From Actinacidiphila glaucinigra (lineage in GTDB: Bacteria > Actinomycetota > Actinomycetes > Streptomycetales > Streptomycetaceae), in NCBI RefSeq assembly GCF_900188405.1, contig NZ_FZOF01000032.1:1-64000 (forward strand): a DNA stretch of 64,000 nucleotides. Reading direction: 5' to 3'. The translations under genes and the position numbers were made by a program. Below, piece after piece: positions 34,482-43,455 of the stretch (the first letter of the stretch is position 1; every line of letters begins with the position of its first letter). Below the pieces are notes generated by a model. That model did no database searches, was not told the origin of the DNA, and was given only the letters and a program-made list of their open reading frames with translations.

Positions 34482-35126
34482 TCAGGACTCCTGGAGCAAC
34501 TCCCGGCAGGCGGCCCGTGTGATCCAGCTCTGGGCGCGGTCGAAGGCCCAGCCGCGTTCACCGACGAGCGTGCTCCAGGCGTGCGGACCGAGGTGGAACC
34601 ACAGCAGGTCGACGGCCTCGGCCCGGTTCACGTCCGCACGGAGCGCGTCGAGCGCCGCGAGGCGGTCCGCGACCCGCGTCAGGGCCTCGACGTAGTCGTC
34701 CGTCCCCTTGTCCAGCACCGCCTTGACGGCCGGCTCCCCCGGCGGATCACGGTAGAAGAGCCCGTACACCAGATCCCAGTGGCGTTCGTGCGTGAGCCGG
34801 GTGCCCTCGGCGGTCAGTGCGATCACGGCGCGAGGGTCGTCGCTGTCCTCGACCGCGGCCAGCGATTCGGCGATGGCGGGGTCCGTGAGGGCGGGCTCCA
34901 GCAGGGCCGCCAGGATCTTCGGCTTGTTCCCCACGCTGCTGTACACCGTGGGCACGGCGACCTTCCCCGCCTCCGCGATCTCCCCGATCGTCACACCGGC
35001 GTACCCCCGTGCCAGGAACAGCGCCTGCGCGCTGCCCAGGATCGCTTCGCGCGTAGCGGCCGCCGAATGGGCGCGGAGGGGGGAGTGGTACTTCCGGCTC
35101 GTCACCGACGCAGCATACCTCTCCAC
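34482..35126 (-). CDS. TetR-family regulator
   Basis: A 214-residue repressor with an N-terminal HTH (about 24-70; AILGSAQALFLARGYAGVTIGEIAEAGKV split at GVT, then VPTVYSSVGNKPKIL) and a helical ligand domain. The GTG at 35126 is eight bases after TATAAT on the minus strand and has no RBS, so a leaderless start is plausible; an in-frame GTG at 35105 is the alternative. It is divergent from the hemerythrin gene across an AT-rich palindrome and probably represses both. Confidence 0.88.
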   Translation of the reverse strand: MERYAASVTSRKYHSPLRAHSAAATREAILGSAQALFLARGYAGVTIGEIAEAGKVAVPTVYSSVGNKPKILAALLEPALTDPAIAESLAAVEDSDDPRAVIALTAEGTRLTHERHWDLVYGLFYRDPPGEPAVKAVLDKGTDDYVEALTRVADRLAALDALRADVNRAEAVDLLWFHLGPHAWSTLVGERGWAFDRAQSWITRAACRELLQES

Positions 35127-35133
35127 CGTAAGT

Positions 35134-35170
35134 GATTATATTGACAATAATCGCCTCTAATGAATATGTT
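35134..35170 (+). promoter_or_regulatory. consensus promoter overlapped by a TetR-type palindrome
   Basis: TTGACA (35141-35146), 18 nt, TATGTT (35165-35170) is a near-consensus housekeeping promoter ending seven bases before the ATG at 35178. A 19-bp palindrome, GATTAT-N7-ATAATC (35134-35152; seven of nine pairs match), covers the -35 box and the minus-strand TATAAT of the TetR gene. Binding there would block both promoters. Confidence 0.6.
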
Positions 35171-35177
35171 CCGTTTC

Positions 35178-35819
35178 ATGAACCACTCCTCCCAAGAGCC
35201 CATGTCCGTCATCGAGACCCGGCTCGCCCACGAGGTCCACCGCGTGGCCACCGCCCTGCTGGCGGAGGCGGCCGTCCGCCCTTCCGCGCCCCTGGGCACG
35301 CTGGCCCAGCTGCGGGACTTCCTCGTGGTGAACCTGCGCCACCACCACGAGACCGAGGACGAGGACCTGTGGCCGCAGATCGTCGCGACCTCGCCGGCCA
35401 CCGCGGACGCGCTGGGGGACCTCAGCGCGGAACACGAGCGGCTGGACGAGGCCCTCGACGCGCTCGCCGCCGTCGCGCTCGGCGACGACGCCGACGCAGC
35501 CCGGCCCGCGCTCCACGAGGCGGCCGCCGCCGTACGGGACACCGTGCACAGCCACCTGGCGCACGAAGAGCCGATCCTCTTCCCCGCCCTGCGGGAGCAC
35601 GTCACGCCCGAGTACTGGGCGGACTTCTCCCAGCGGGTGATCGCCACCACGCCGCCCGTCGCCGGCCACCTCATGATCGGCTTCCTCGACGAGGTGGGCA
35701 CCCCCGAGGAGGTCGAACTCATGCTCGCGGCCCTGCCGGAGCCGGTGCGGCCGCTCCTGCCCGCCATGCGCCGGCAGGCCTCGGACGACCTCCGGACCCT
35801 GCGCGGCGCCGGGGCCTGA
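35178..35819 (+). CDS. hemerythrin-domain protein
   Basis: A 213-residue four-helix protein with the His/Glu set of hemerythrin-like domains: HEVHR near residue 18, HHHETEDEDLWP (about 54-65), EHERLDEAL (about 85) and HSHLAHEEPILFP (about 125-137). The domain would bind a di-iron centre for oxygen, NO or redox sensing; a C-terminal 50 residues follow. I prefer the ATG at 35178, placed seven bases after TATGTT; an ATG at 35160 is in frame but would lie within the predicted promoter. It is controlled, by inference, by the divergent TetR. Confidence 0.85.
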   Translation: MNHSSQEPMSVIETRLAHEVHRVATALLAEAAVRPSAPLGTLAQLRDFLVVNLRHHHETEDEDLWPQIVATSPATADALGDLSAEHERLDEALDALAAVALGDDADAARPALHEAAAAVRDTVHSHLAHEEPILFPALREHVTPEYWADFSQRVIATTPPVAGHLMIGFLDEVGTPEEVELMLAALPEPVRPLLPAMRRQASDDLRTLRGAGA

Positions 35820-35828
35820 CCCGGCCGC

Positions 35829-35874
35829 GCGGCCCCGCTCCGAGGGCGGATTCGGCAAGCCGGAGCGGGGCCGC
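35829..35874. terminator. hairpin after hemerythrin gene
   Basis: Perfect 14-bp arms, GCGGCCCCGCTCCG (35829-35842) and its complement (35861-35874), with an 18-nt loop. Confidence 0.75.
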
Positions 35875-36050
35875 ATCTCCAGGGTGCGCCCGAGGCGCGC
35901 CCGGCACACGCCGGGGAGCACGGCCCCAGGGGCGCCGCGAAGCAATAGACGAAGGTATAGGCGGCGCCTCCCACCGCTACTTTCGTCACCCGCGGAACGC
36001 AGACTTTCTGCCGAAGCCCGGGGGCCGGCCCGCGCCATAACTTCGGTGAC

Positions 36051-36311
36051 ATGAACCCCACCCCGCGTACGGAATCCGTTCCCCTCACCCAGCGCCCCGC
36101 GCAGCTCCTCGCCGGCCTCGTCGGCGTCGCGCTCCTCCTGCTGGGCGGTGTGCCGCTCACCGAGCGCCTCTTCGCCCACCTGACGGTGTGGGCCGCCGGC
36201 CAGACCATTCCGGGCCTGTCCCACCTTGTTCTCCTCGTTGTGGGCGCCGCGCTGCTCACCCTGTTCTGGCGCCTCCGTCACGGCAAGGCTCCGGCCGCCC
36301 AAGACCGCTGA
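36051..36311 (+). CDS. small two-span membrane protein before ABC exporter
   Basis: An 86-residue protein with hydrophobic segments at about 19-34 and 55-72 and a basic C-terminus. It is not recognised. TAACTT ends seven bases before the ATG, so the message is probably leaderless. The ABC ATPase gene starts 41 bases after its stop, so it is likely the first gene of that operon. In comparable Streptomyces operons a GntR regulator usually sits here; none is present. Confidence 0.7.
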   Translation: MNPTPRTESVPLTQRPAQLLAGLVGVALLLLGGVPLTERLFAHLTVWAAGQTIPGLSHLVLLVVGAALLTLFWRLRHGKAPAAQDR

Positions 36312-36352
36312 ACGACGCACACGCACAGGAAGATCACACGGGCCACCACGTC

Positions 36353-37273
36353 ATGACCGATTCCCCCAACGTCCCCGCCATCGAGACCGTCGGGCTGGGC
36401 AGGCGCTACCGTCGCGGCTGGGCGCTGCGCGACACCTCCTTCCGCCTTCCCGCCGGCCGCGTCTGCGCGCTCGTCGGCCCCAACGGCGCGGGCAAGACCA
36501 CCTTGCTGTCCATGGCCGCCGACCTGATCACGCCCACCACCGGCACGATCACGCTGTCCGGGCACCGCCCCGGCAGCGTCCAAGCCCGCCAGAGCACCGC
36601 GTTCCTCAGCCAGCAGAAGGCCCTCTACCCGCGCTTCCGCGTCAGCGAGATCCTCCGCATGGGCCGGGAGCTCAACCCCACCTGGCACCAGGAGACCGCC
36701 GAGTCCGTCATCGACGCCGGCCAGGTCCCCATGAACGCCCGCGTCGGCACCCTCTCCGGCGGACAGGCCACCCGCGTCGCCTTCGCCCTCGCGCTGGGCA
36801 AGCGTCCCCGACTGATGCTCCTGGACGAGCCGATGGCCGACCTCGACCCCCTGGTACGCCACCAGATGAACGACATCCTCCAGGCCGAGGCCCGGCGGCA
36901 CGGCTCGACCGTCGTGATGTCCTCGCACCTGGTCTCCGAGCTGGAGAGCGCCTGCGACTACCTCGTGCTCGTCAACAACGGCACGGTCCGGCTGGCCGGC
37001 GAGGTGGACCTCCTCCTCGCCGAGCACCGGCAGCTCACCGGGCACCACCGGCAGGAGCCGGTCCCGGACGGCTACCAGGTCATCGCGACCTCCGGCGACG
37101 AGGGAGGCCACAGCTCGCTCGTCCGCACCTCCCACGCGTCCCCGCCCGACGCCGGCCACCGCGCCCCCACCCTGGAAGAACTGGTCCTCGGCTATCTGCG
37201 CGCGCCCGACGCGCCCGCACTCCTCACCCCGAGCGCGAGGGTCGACGGCGGCATGGAGGTGGTGGCGGCATGA
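36353..37273 (+). CDS. ABC transporter ATP-binding protein
   Basis: A 306-residue ATPase: Walker A GPNGAGKTT (about 40-48), Q-loop in FLSQQKALYPRF, signature LSGGQATR (about 131-138), Walker B LMLLDEPMADLDP and H-loop SSHLVSELE. The C-terminal 80 residues are extra and may regulate or dimerise. It energises the permease encoded next, whose start overlaps its stop as ATGA. The RBS is weak. The pair most resembles exporters of peptides, lantibiotics or antibiotics. Confidence 0.93.
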   Translation: MTDSPNVPAIETVGLGRRYRRGWALRDTSFRLPAGRVCALVGPNGAGKTTLLSMAADLITPTTGTITLSGHRPGSVQARQSTAFLSQQKALYPRFRVSEILRMGRELNPTWHQETAESVIDAGQVPMNARVGTLSGGQATRVAFALALGKRPRLMLLDEPMADLDPLVRHQMNDILQAEARRHGSTVVMSSHLVSELESACDYLVLVNNGTVRLAGEVDLLLAEHRQLTGHHRQEPVPDGYQVIATSGDEGGHSSLVRTSHASPPDAGHRAPTLEELVLGYLRAPDAPALLTPSARVDGGMEVVAA

Positions 37274-38274
37274 GCACCGCAACCACCCGCAGTCGCACGC
37301 CCGTTCGCCGAGGACCGCGACTGCGCGGACTGACCTGGCTGATCTGGCGGCAGAACCGCACCGCCTTCTGGATCGGACTGGCGGTCGCGGCAGCGGTCGC
37401 CTGCTACGCCCTCGTACAGCACCAGCACATAGCGGCGGCCGTCACCGCGCAGCACCTCGACGCCTGCCAGGGCCACCAGCTCTCCGAACGCTGCCTCAGC
37501 CGCCTCACGACCTTCGGGCAGCAGTACCAGTTCCCGATGCGGCGGCCGCTCCAGGCCATGCTGCTGCTCCCGTTCCTCTTCGGCCTCTTCCTGGGTGGGC
37601 CGCAGCTCGCGCAGGAGCTGGAGTCGGGGACCTACCGCACGGTGGCCACCCAGTCCGTGACCCGCATGCGCTGGTTCGCGGCGAAGCTGGGCGTGCCGCT
37701 CGCCATGACGGTCCTCGTCAGCGGTGTCATCGCGGCCGCGATGACCTGGTGGTGGCACCCGGTGGCCAAGGCGATGGGGCCGATGTTCCCCTGGCACCAG
37801 TGGTACCCGTTCTACGGGGTGGGGCCCGTCGTCGTCGGCCTGAGCGTCCTGTTCTACCTCCTGGGGGCGACCCTGGGGCTCGTCCTGCGCCGTACCGTTC
37901 TGGCGATGGGTGCCACCCTCGCCGTCGGCGCCGGGCTGTTCGCCCTCCTCGAAGCGGTGCGCCCGCGCCTGTGGCCCGTCCGCACGGCGTACGCGCAGCA
38001 CACATCAGAACCGCCGGCTCCCCTTGACGCCTGGCAGCTGGCCGACGGCCCGCTGTCCAAGGAGGGGCACCGCGTGTCCGAGGCCTGGGACTGCTATGCC
38101 GCGGGGGACATCAAGCAGTGCCTCGCCTCCCGGGGCATCACCGGCCGCTGGTCGGAGTACCACCCGGCCTCGGATCTGTGGCCGCTGCAGTGGACGGCGA
38201 CGGGCCTGTGCCTGGCGCTGGGCGTCGTGCTGATCGCCCTGTCCCTGTGGTGGACCCGCCGGAACCCGGCCTGA
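37270..38274 (+). CDS. ABC transporter permease
   Basis: A 334-residue membrane protein with six predicted spans (about 30-50, 98-117, 140-160, 190-212, 216-236, 305-325) and an extracellular loop of about 65 residues before the last helix, containing Cys residues (WDCYAAGDIKQC). The segment LAQELESGTYRTVATQSVTRMRW is the coupling-helix region of ABC-2-type permeases (quoted here only as AQELESGTYR). It forms the membrane half of the exporter with the upstream ATPase, by translational coupling. A terminator follows. Confidence 0.9.
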   Translation: MSTATTRSRTPVRRGPRLRGLTWLIWRQNRTAFWIGLAVAAAVACYALVQHQHIAAAVTAQHLDACQGHQLSERCLSRLTTFGQQYQFPMRRPLQAMLLLPFLFGLFLGGPQLAQELESGTYRTVATQSVTRMRWFAAKLGVPLAMTVLVSGVIAAAMTWWWHPVAKAMGPMFPWHQWYPFYGVGPVVVGLSVLFYLLGATLGLVLRRTVLAMGATLAVGAGLFALLEAVRPRLWPVRTAYAQHTSEPPAPLDAWQLADGPLSKEGHRVSEAWDCYAAGDIKQCLASRGITGRWSEYHPASDLWPLQWTATGLCLALGVVLIALSLWWTRRNPA

Positions 38275-38281
38275 TCACCGC

Positions 38282-38329
38282 CGCCGGTCCCCTTCGAAGG
38301 CCCCGGACGGGCCCAAAGGGGGACCGGCG
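38282..38329 (+). terminator. hairpin after ABC exporter
   Basis: Perfect 11-bp arms CGCCGGTCCCC (38282-38292) and GGGGACCGGCG (38319-38329) with a 26-nt loop, immediately after the permease stop. Confidence 0.6.
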
Positions 38330-38444
38330 CTCCCTGGATCGGTGATGCCTTCATCGGCGCGGAGTTCACGCCGAACCTGGTGGTGAGCGGTGCGGGGCCC
38401 GACCGGGCTCCGCACCGCGGAACGAGGAATCAGGAGAGCTGGAC

Positions 38445-38819
38445 ATGAGCGTGAACACGATCGCGGTGATCACCGGTGGCAACCGGGGGCTGGGCCGCGC
38501 CACCGCCCTCGCGCTGGGTGCGGCGGGGACGGACGTCGTCCTCACCTACCGGAGCAACGAGAAGGAGGCCGCGGAGGTGGTGGAGGCGCTGACCGCGATG
38601 GGGCGCAAGGCGGCGGCACTGCGGCTGGACACCACCTCGTTCGGGGAACTCCCCGCCTTCGCACGGACGCTGGGCGACACCCTGCGCGCCACGTGGGGAC
38701 GCGAGACGTTCGACTTCCTGGTCAACAACGCGGGCACGGCCGGGTTCTCCCCGCTGGGCGCCACCGGCGCGGACGACTTCGACCTGATGGTCGACGTGCA
38801 CTTCAAGGGCGTGTTCTTC
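38445..38819 (+). pseudogene. SDR gene, 5' part only
   Basis: About 125 codons of a short-chain dehydrogenase remain: TGGNRGLG (residues 10-17), NEKEAAEVV, NNAG and DVHFKGVFF. An RBS (AGGAG) precedes the ATG. Just after GVFF, where the next helix and the Ser/Tyr/Lys catalytic residues should follow, the sequence changes to the antisense of an unrelated gene; the frame continues meaninglessly to a stop at 38918. The half with the active site is lost. The junction is at about 38817-38825. Confidence 0.88.
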
Positions 38820-39165
38820 CCTCCTGCTGGTACGAGCCGCCCATGGCGCTGCGGTTGGTCTGCCCCACGATCGCCACCACCGGTACGTGGTCGAGCTTCG
38901 CGTCGTACAGGCCGTTGAGCAGGTGGATCGCGCCGGGCCCCGACGTGGCCGCGCAGACGCCGACCCTGCCGGAGAACTTGGCGTAGCCCACCGCCTGGAA
39001 GGCCGCCATCTCCTCGTGACGGGCCTGGACGAACCGTGGCTTGTCGTCCGCCCGCCCCCAGGCCGCGAGCAGTCCGTTGATGCCATCGCCCGGGTAGGCG
39101 AAGACATGGTCGACGTCCCATTCCCGCAGTCGCTGCAGTACGTGGTCGGAGACCTTGATGGACAC
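38820..39165 (-). pseudogene. thiamine-diphosphate enzyme gene, 5' part only
   Basis: About 113 codons remain of a pyruvate-oxidase/acetolactate-synthase-type enzyme: DHVFAYPGDGINGLL, the cofactor Glu in RHEEMAAFQAVGYAK, GVCAATSGPGAIHLLNGLYDA and GQTNRSAMGGSYQQE. The GTG at 39165 has GAAGGTGA upstream. After GGSYQQE, sense continues only into the antisense of the SDR fragment and stops at 38803. Full-length relatives have about 550-600 residues, so roughly 80% is missing. It meets the SDR fragment head-on. Confidence 0.88.
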
Positions 39166-39386
39166 GGGGGACTCACCTTCCAGTTTCCGTTTCGGGCGTT
39201 TCCGGTGGCGGCGCACCCGCCACGACGCCTCGGCCGTGACGCCGCATCCGGAAGCGGTGATGGCCGTGGCGCTCGGCCGGCCGCTCCGGCCGGCCGCCGG
39301 GATCCTGCGTCTCGCGTGCCCGGACCGCCCGATCTCTAACACCCCCGCACGGACCGGCCGGATGATCGCGCCCGCCATCGCGGAGG

Positions 39387-39611
39387 TCAGGCCCTGCGTG
39401 CCGCCGGAGACTTGCCGCGCCGGCGGTGACTGGTGTCGCACCACGGGTACTTCCGGCTGCGCCGGCAAGCGCACACGGCCACGACGAAGCGGTCGGAACG
39501 CACCACGCGGCCGTCGTCCAGGACGACCTCCACGGGGCCTTCGATCAGGATCGGGCCGTCCCGGGTGAGCGTCACCCGCGTCGGCGCCGGTTCATCGTCA
39601 ACGTTCGGCAC
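39387..39611 (-). CDS. CDGSH-type iron-sulfur protein
   Basis: A 74-residue protein whose C-terminal part, CACRRSRKYPWCDTSH, fits the CDGSH pattern C-x-C-x2-S-x3-P-x-C-D-x2-H (with T in place of G) that binds a 2Fe-2S cluster through three Cys and one His. It may act in electron transfer or iron-sulfur sensing. The GTG start at 39611 overlaps the end of the methyltransferase gene by 14 bases, so the two are likely co-translated. Confidence 0.85.
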   Translation of the reverse strand: MPNVDDEPAPTRVTLTRDGPILIEGPVEVVLDDGRVVRSDRFVVAVCACRRSRKYPWCDTSHRRRGKSPAARRA

Positions 39612-40248
39612 GGATCACCACCAGCTCTTCCTTCTCCTCGCCCGGGGATATCAGCCCCCGCGCCTCCAGCCACGCCGACCTGCCGCGCAGCACCGGCCCG
39701 AACGGGATGTAGCGGCGATCGGTCACCACCGGCCGCAGTCCCGCGCGACGCAGCCGGCCCAGAGTGTGCTCGACACCGCAGAAGCCCGAGTGGACCAGCA
39801 GCAGCACGCCTCCCGGTGTGAGCAGCGGCGGCGCGTCGGAGCAGATCCGGTCCAGCAGCACCCGGCCGTCGGGCCCCGCGTCCCACGCCACGGCACGGCC
39901 CCGGCCGGGAGGGCGCGCCCGCGGTGACGGCACGTACGGCGGGTTGGCCATGATCAGGTCGAAGCGGCGATCCGTCACAGGCGCGGTGAGGTCGCCGCGC
40001 AGCACCCTGACGCGCAGACGGTTCAGCCGCGCGTTGAGCCAGGTCGTGAGCACCGCGCCCACGGAGGCGTCGACGGCCGTCACCCGCGCGACCCCGTGCT
40101 CGGCGGCGGTCAGCGCCAGCGCGCCGGTGCCGGTCCCCAGGTCGAGGACGTCGGCCTCAGCCGTGAGAGGCTCCCGCTTCAGCGCGTCCTCCAGCAGAAG
40201 CGTGTCGTCCTGGGGGCGGTAGACCCCCGGTGGGCACAAAAGCCACAT
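39598..40248 (-). CDS. HemK2/PrmC-like class I methyltransferase
   Basis: A 216-residue SAM methyltransferase. DLGTGTGALAL (about 36-46) is the SAM loop and NPPYVPSP (about 103-110) is the motif of amide-N methyltransferases that modify glutamine or adenine; small HemK2-type proteins methylate the GGQ glutamine of release factors. The start MWLLCPPGVYRP is at 40248; an ATG six codons upstream is possible. The CDGSH gene overlaps its 3' end. The protein substrate here is inferred from family only. Confidence 0.85.
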   Translation of the reverse strand: MWLLCPPGVYRPQDDTLLLEDALKREPLTAEADVLDLGTGTGALALTAAEHGVARVTAVDASVGAVLTTWLNARLNRLRVRVLRGDLTAPVTDRRFDLIMANPPYVPSPRARPPGRGRAVAWDAGPDGRVLLDRICSDAPPLLTPGGVLLLVHSGFCGVEHTLGRLRRAGLRPVVTDRRYIPFGPVLRGRSAWLEARGLISPGEEKEELVVIRAER

Positions 40249-40414
40249 ACTGCGCGGATACCCCATGATGCGCGGACTAACGTGGACCACGCGGTGCGAC
40301 CGGAGGCCCGCCCGCGGGTTGCGGACCGCGGTCAGGGGCCCGCACGGCCGCCGCATGCGATCCTGATCCCGGGGTAGGCCAAAATTTCGAGGTCGCACCC
40401 GAGGACAGGGGAGC

Positions 40415-42145
40415 ATGGACGCCGCCGTACCGGACACCGGATCACCCGTCCTGGACGGATCCCTGGCACCGTCCGCCGACGTGCCCGGCGGTCTGCTGGA
40501 GGGCATGAAGGTGCCTGCCTACGTGGTGGACGCCGAGGGGCTGATCATCGCGGCCAACGGCGCCGCACTGCGTCTCCTGCACAGGCCCGCCGCCGAACTC
40601 CTCGGTCACGACGCCCACGACCTGCTGCACCGCGACAGCCACGGCCGCCCCCTGCCGCGATCCCGGTGCGAGATGCGCGACGCCCTCCTCGCGGAGCGCA
40701 CGGGGCACAACGACCTGGGGTGGTTCGCCCGTGGCGACGGCAGCCTGCTCGGACTGTCCTGGTTCCTGACGCCCTACGCCCTCGACCCGGACAGGCCCGG
40801 GGCCCTGGTCATGCTCTACCAGCGGCACGAGCCTGCGGGGCACCGGGAGGACGGCGAGGAGCATGCGACGGCCCTCACCGAGCTCGACCGACTCGCCCTG
40901 CTCGCGGAGACCACCACCCAGCTGACCTCGACCCTGGACGTGACCGAGGCGCTGCACCGCCTGGCCGCCCTGACCGTCCCGCTGCTCGCCGACTGGGCGG
41001 TCGTCGACCTGCTCACCGAGAACGACGAGGTGCGGCGGGCCCTGGTCGTGCAGCACAAGGACGGCGTACTGATCGAGCGCGCCGACCTGCAGGGTCCGAT
41101 GCCGCCCCTGCCGCAGGAATCCCCGATGCCGCTGTCGCGCGCCCTGCGCGGCGCCGCCTCCAGCATCGCCAGTGCCGCCACGTACCAGGGCCCTCCGGAC
41201 TCGGGCATCGCCGTCGAGCAGCACCGGCTCTTCGAGGAGACCGGCATGCACTCCGCGGCCATCGCCCCGATCCGCGGCCTGCGGGACGTGCTCGGAGCGC
41301 TCACACTCGGCCGTGCCGCGCGCCCCGACGCATTCACCGCCTCCGACCTGCCGCTGCTGGAGGACGTGACCCGCCGGGCGGGCCTCGCGCTCGACAACGC
41401 CCGCCTCTACCAGCGGCAGCGCAAGGTCTCCGAGACGATGCAACGCCACCTGCTGCCGCAGATGCCCACGATCCCAGGGCTGCAGATGACGGCCCGGTAC
41501 GTGGCGGCCCCCCAGGCCTCACAGGTCGGCGGCGACTGGTACGACGCCTTCCCGCTCATGGACGGCGCCACCGCGCTCGCCATCGGCGACGTCGTGGGAC
41601 ACGACCTCGACGCCGCCGGCGGCATGGCCCAGGTCCGCAACATGCTGCGCGCCTTCGCCTGGTCGCACCCCGAGGCGCCCAGCGACGTCGTCACCCAGCT
41701 CGACCAGGCCGTCATGCACATCGCCGAGGTGCCGATGGCCACCGTGCTCCTCGCACGGCTCACCAGCGGGGACGACGGTCTGTGGCGTCTGCGGTGGACC
41801 AACGCGGGCCATCCGCCTCCGCTGCTGGTGGACCACGACGGACGCACCCGCTTCCTCACCGGTGGCCACGGCATCCTGCTCGGCACCGGCACCACCCGGC
41901 CACGCGAGGACGCCGTCGTCACCCTGCCCCCGCGGTCCACCCTCGTGCTCTACACCGACGGACTGGTCGAATCGACCCGGCACTCCATCGACGACGGCCT
42001 GGACCGGCTCCGCAAGCACGCGGCCTCCCTCGCCCGGCGCCCCCTGGACCCCTTCAGCGACGCGCTGCTCGACCGGGCCCGGCCCACGGACAACGACGAC
42101 GACGTCGCCTTCCTCGCCCTGCGCACGCCCGACCCCGCCCCGTGA
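40415..42145 (+). CDS. PAS-GAF-PP2C (SpoIIE-type) phosphatase
   Basis: A 576-residue protein with the same layout as the one at 25468: PAS (about 25-140, AYVVDAEGLIIAANGAAL), GAF (about 165-330) and PP2C (about 345-575) with VGGDWYD, IGDVVGHD, YTDGLVE and DDDVAFLAL. It probably dephosphorylates an anti-sigma antagonist after sensing a small molecule or redox signal through PAS/GAF. An RBS (GGGGAG) precedes the ATG. A second PP2C gene follows after 90 bases, so the two may act at successive steps or on different partners. Confidence 0.92.
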   Translation: MDAAVPDTGSPVLDGSLAPSADVPGGLLEGMKVPAYVVDAEGLIIAANGAALRLLHRPAAELLGHDAHDLLHRDSHGRPLPRSRCEMRDALLAERTGHNDLGWFARGDGSLLGLSWFLTPYALDPDRPGALVMLYQRHEPAGHREDGEEHATALTELDRLALLAETTTQLTSTLDVTEALHRLAALTVPLLADWAVVDLLTENDEVRRALVVQHKDGVLIERADLQGPMPPLPQESPMPLSRALRGAASSIASAATYQGPPDSGIAVEQHRLFEETGMHSAAIAPIRGLRDVLGALTLGRAARPDAFTASDLPLLEDVTRRAGLALDNARLYQRQRKVSETMQRHLLPQMPTIPGLQMTARYVAAPQASQVGGDWYDAFPLMDGATALAIGDVVGHDLDAAGGMAQVRNMLRAFAWSHPEAPSDVVTQLDQAVMHIAEVPMATVLLARLTSGDDGLWRLRWTNAGHPPPLLVDHDGRTRFLTGGHGILLGTGTTRPREDAVVTLPPRSTLVLYTDGLVESTRHSIDDGLDRLRKHAASLARRPLDPFSDALLDRARPTDNDDDVAFLALRTPDPAP

Positions 42146-42234
42146 CACCGCCGGGCGCTCCCTTCCCGCGCACGTCCGGGTGAGTTTCCCGGCGGTCCGG
42201 GGAAAGAGCGCAGAGGGGAGCGAGGGAGGCCACC

Positions 42235-43392
42235 GTGCCGTATGACCAGCTCGGACTCGACGACATCCTCGCGGCGGCGGAGGCGGCCGCGCCGGTGCAG
42301 TCCCTGGACGTCGTGGCGCGCAACCTCAGGGAGCGGTTCGGAGCCAGATCGGTGTCGTTCCTGCTCCCCGACGTCATCGGCCAGAAGATGGTGCGGGTCA
42401 GCGAGGACGTCGCGTCGCGGCAGGACGGCAGCGCCGAGCAGATCCCCCTGCACGGCAGCATCTACCACGACGTCCTTCGCAGCCAGCAGGTGATGCGGGC
42501 ACCCGCCGACGGGGCGGGGCAGCGGGTGGTCGCGCCCGTCACCAACCGGGGCGACACCATCGGCGTGCTGGAGCTGACCCTGCCCGACGGCACCGACGAG
42601 GTGCTGGCCGAGGTCGCCGAGGCCGCGCACGCGCTGGCCTACATCGTCGTCACCGACCGCCGGTTCACCGACCTCTACCACTGGGGCAAACGCACCACAC
42701 CGCTCACCCTGGCCGCCGAGATCCAGCGCGGGCTGCTGCCGTCGGCCGCCTCCTGCGAAGCGAACGAGTTCATCCTCGCCGCGGCACTGGTACCCGCGGA
42801 CTCCGTCGGCGGCGACACCTACGACTACACCCTCGACTACGACACGCTGCACCTGTCCATCACCGACGCCATGGGGCACGACGTGGAAGCCGCCCTGCTG
42901 GCCACCGTTCTGGTGAACGCCTCGCGCCGTGCCCGGCGCGCCGGGCACGACCTCGCAGAACAAGCCCTCGAGATGCACACGGCGCTCCGGGAGCACGGCA
43001 GCCACGGCCACGCCACCGGGCAGCTCCTGCGCCTCGCGGTGGACGGGACGGGCTGCCGGCTGGTCAACGCCGGACACCCCTGGCCACTGCGTCTGCGCGA
43101 CGGCACCGTGGAGGAACTCGGCCTGCGGATCAACCTCCCCTTCGGCGTCCCCTCCGCGCCGCCCTTCCGCGTCCAGGACGTCGATCTGCGACCCGGCGAC
43201 CGGCTGGTGCTCTACACCGACGGCATGCAGGAGCGCGAGGCCCGCAGCGTGGACCTGCCCGCGCTGCTCCGCGACTCCGCCGGCGAGCACCCCCGCGAAG
43301 TGGTCCAGGTGATGACCTCCGCCGTGTCCGTGGCCTGCCACGGCCACCTCCAGGACGACGCCACGGTCCTGTGCCTGGACTGGCGCGCCTGA
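42235..43392 (+). CDS. GAF-like PP2C (SpoIIE-type) phosphatase
   Basis: A 385-residue protein: an N-terminal GAF-like sensor (about 15-140, RFGARSVSFLLPDVIGQKMVRV) and a PP2C domain (about 155-383) with VGGDTYDY, ITDAMGHD, YTDGMQE and DDATVLCL, so the metal-binding aspartates are intact. GGAGG precedes the GTG at 42235. It belongs to the cluster of stress-type genes that continues with the Rieske protein. Likely partner-switching role; substrate not identifiable. Confidence 0.9.
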   Translation: MPYDQLGLDDILAAAEAAAPVQSLDVVARNLRERFGARSVSFLLPDVIGQKMVRVSEDVASRQDGSAEQIPLHGSIYHDVLRSQQVMRAPADGAGQRVVAPVTNRGDTIGVLELTLPDGTDEVLAEVAEAAHALAYIVVTDRRFTDLYHWGKRTTPLTLAAEIQRGLLPSAASCEANEFILAAALVPADSVGGDTYDYTLDYDTLHLSITDAMGHDVEAALLATVLVNASRRARRAGHDLAEQALEMHTALREHGSHGHATGQLLRLAVDGTGCRLVNAGHPWPLRLRDGTVEELGLRINLPFGVPSAPPFRVQDVDLRPGDRLVLYTDGMQEREARSVDLPALLRDSAGEHPREVVQVMTSAVSVACHGHLQDDATVLCLDWRA

Positions 43393-43455
43393 GCGGGCGC
43401 GCCCACGCCGCCTGGTGCCGGGTTTGTCCCGGAGCAGGCAGGAAAGCCGCAACAC

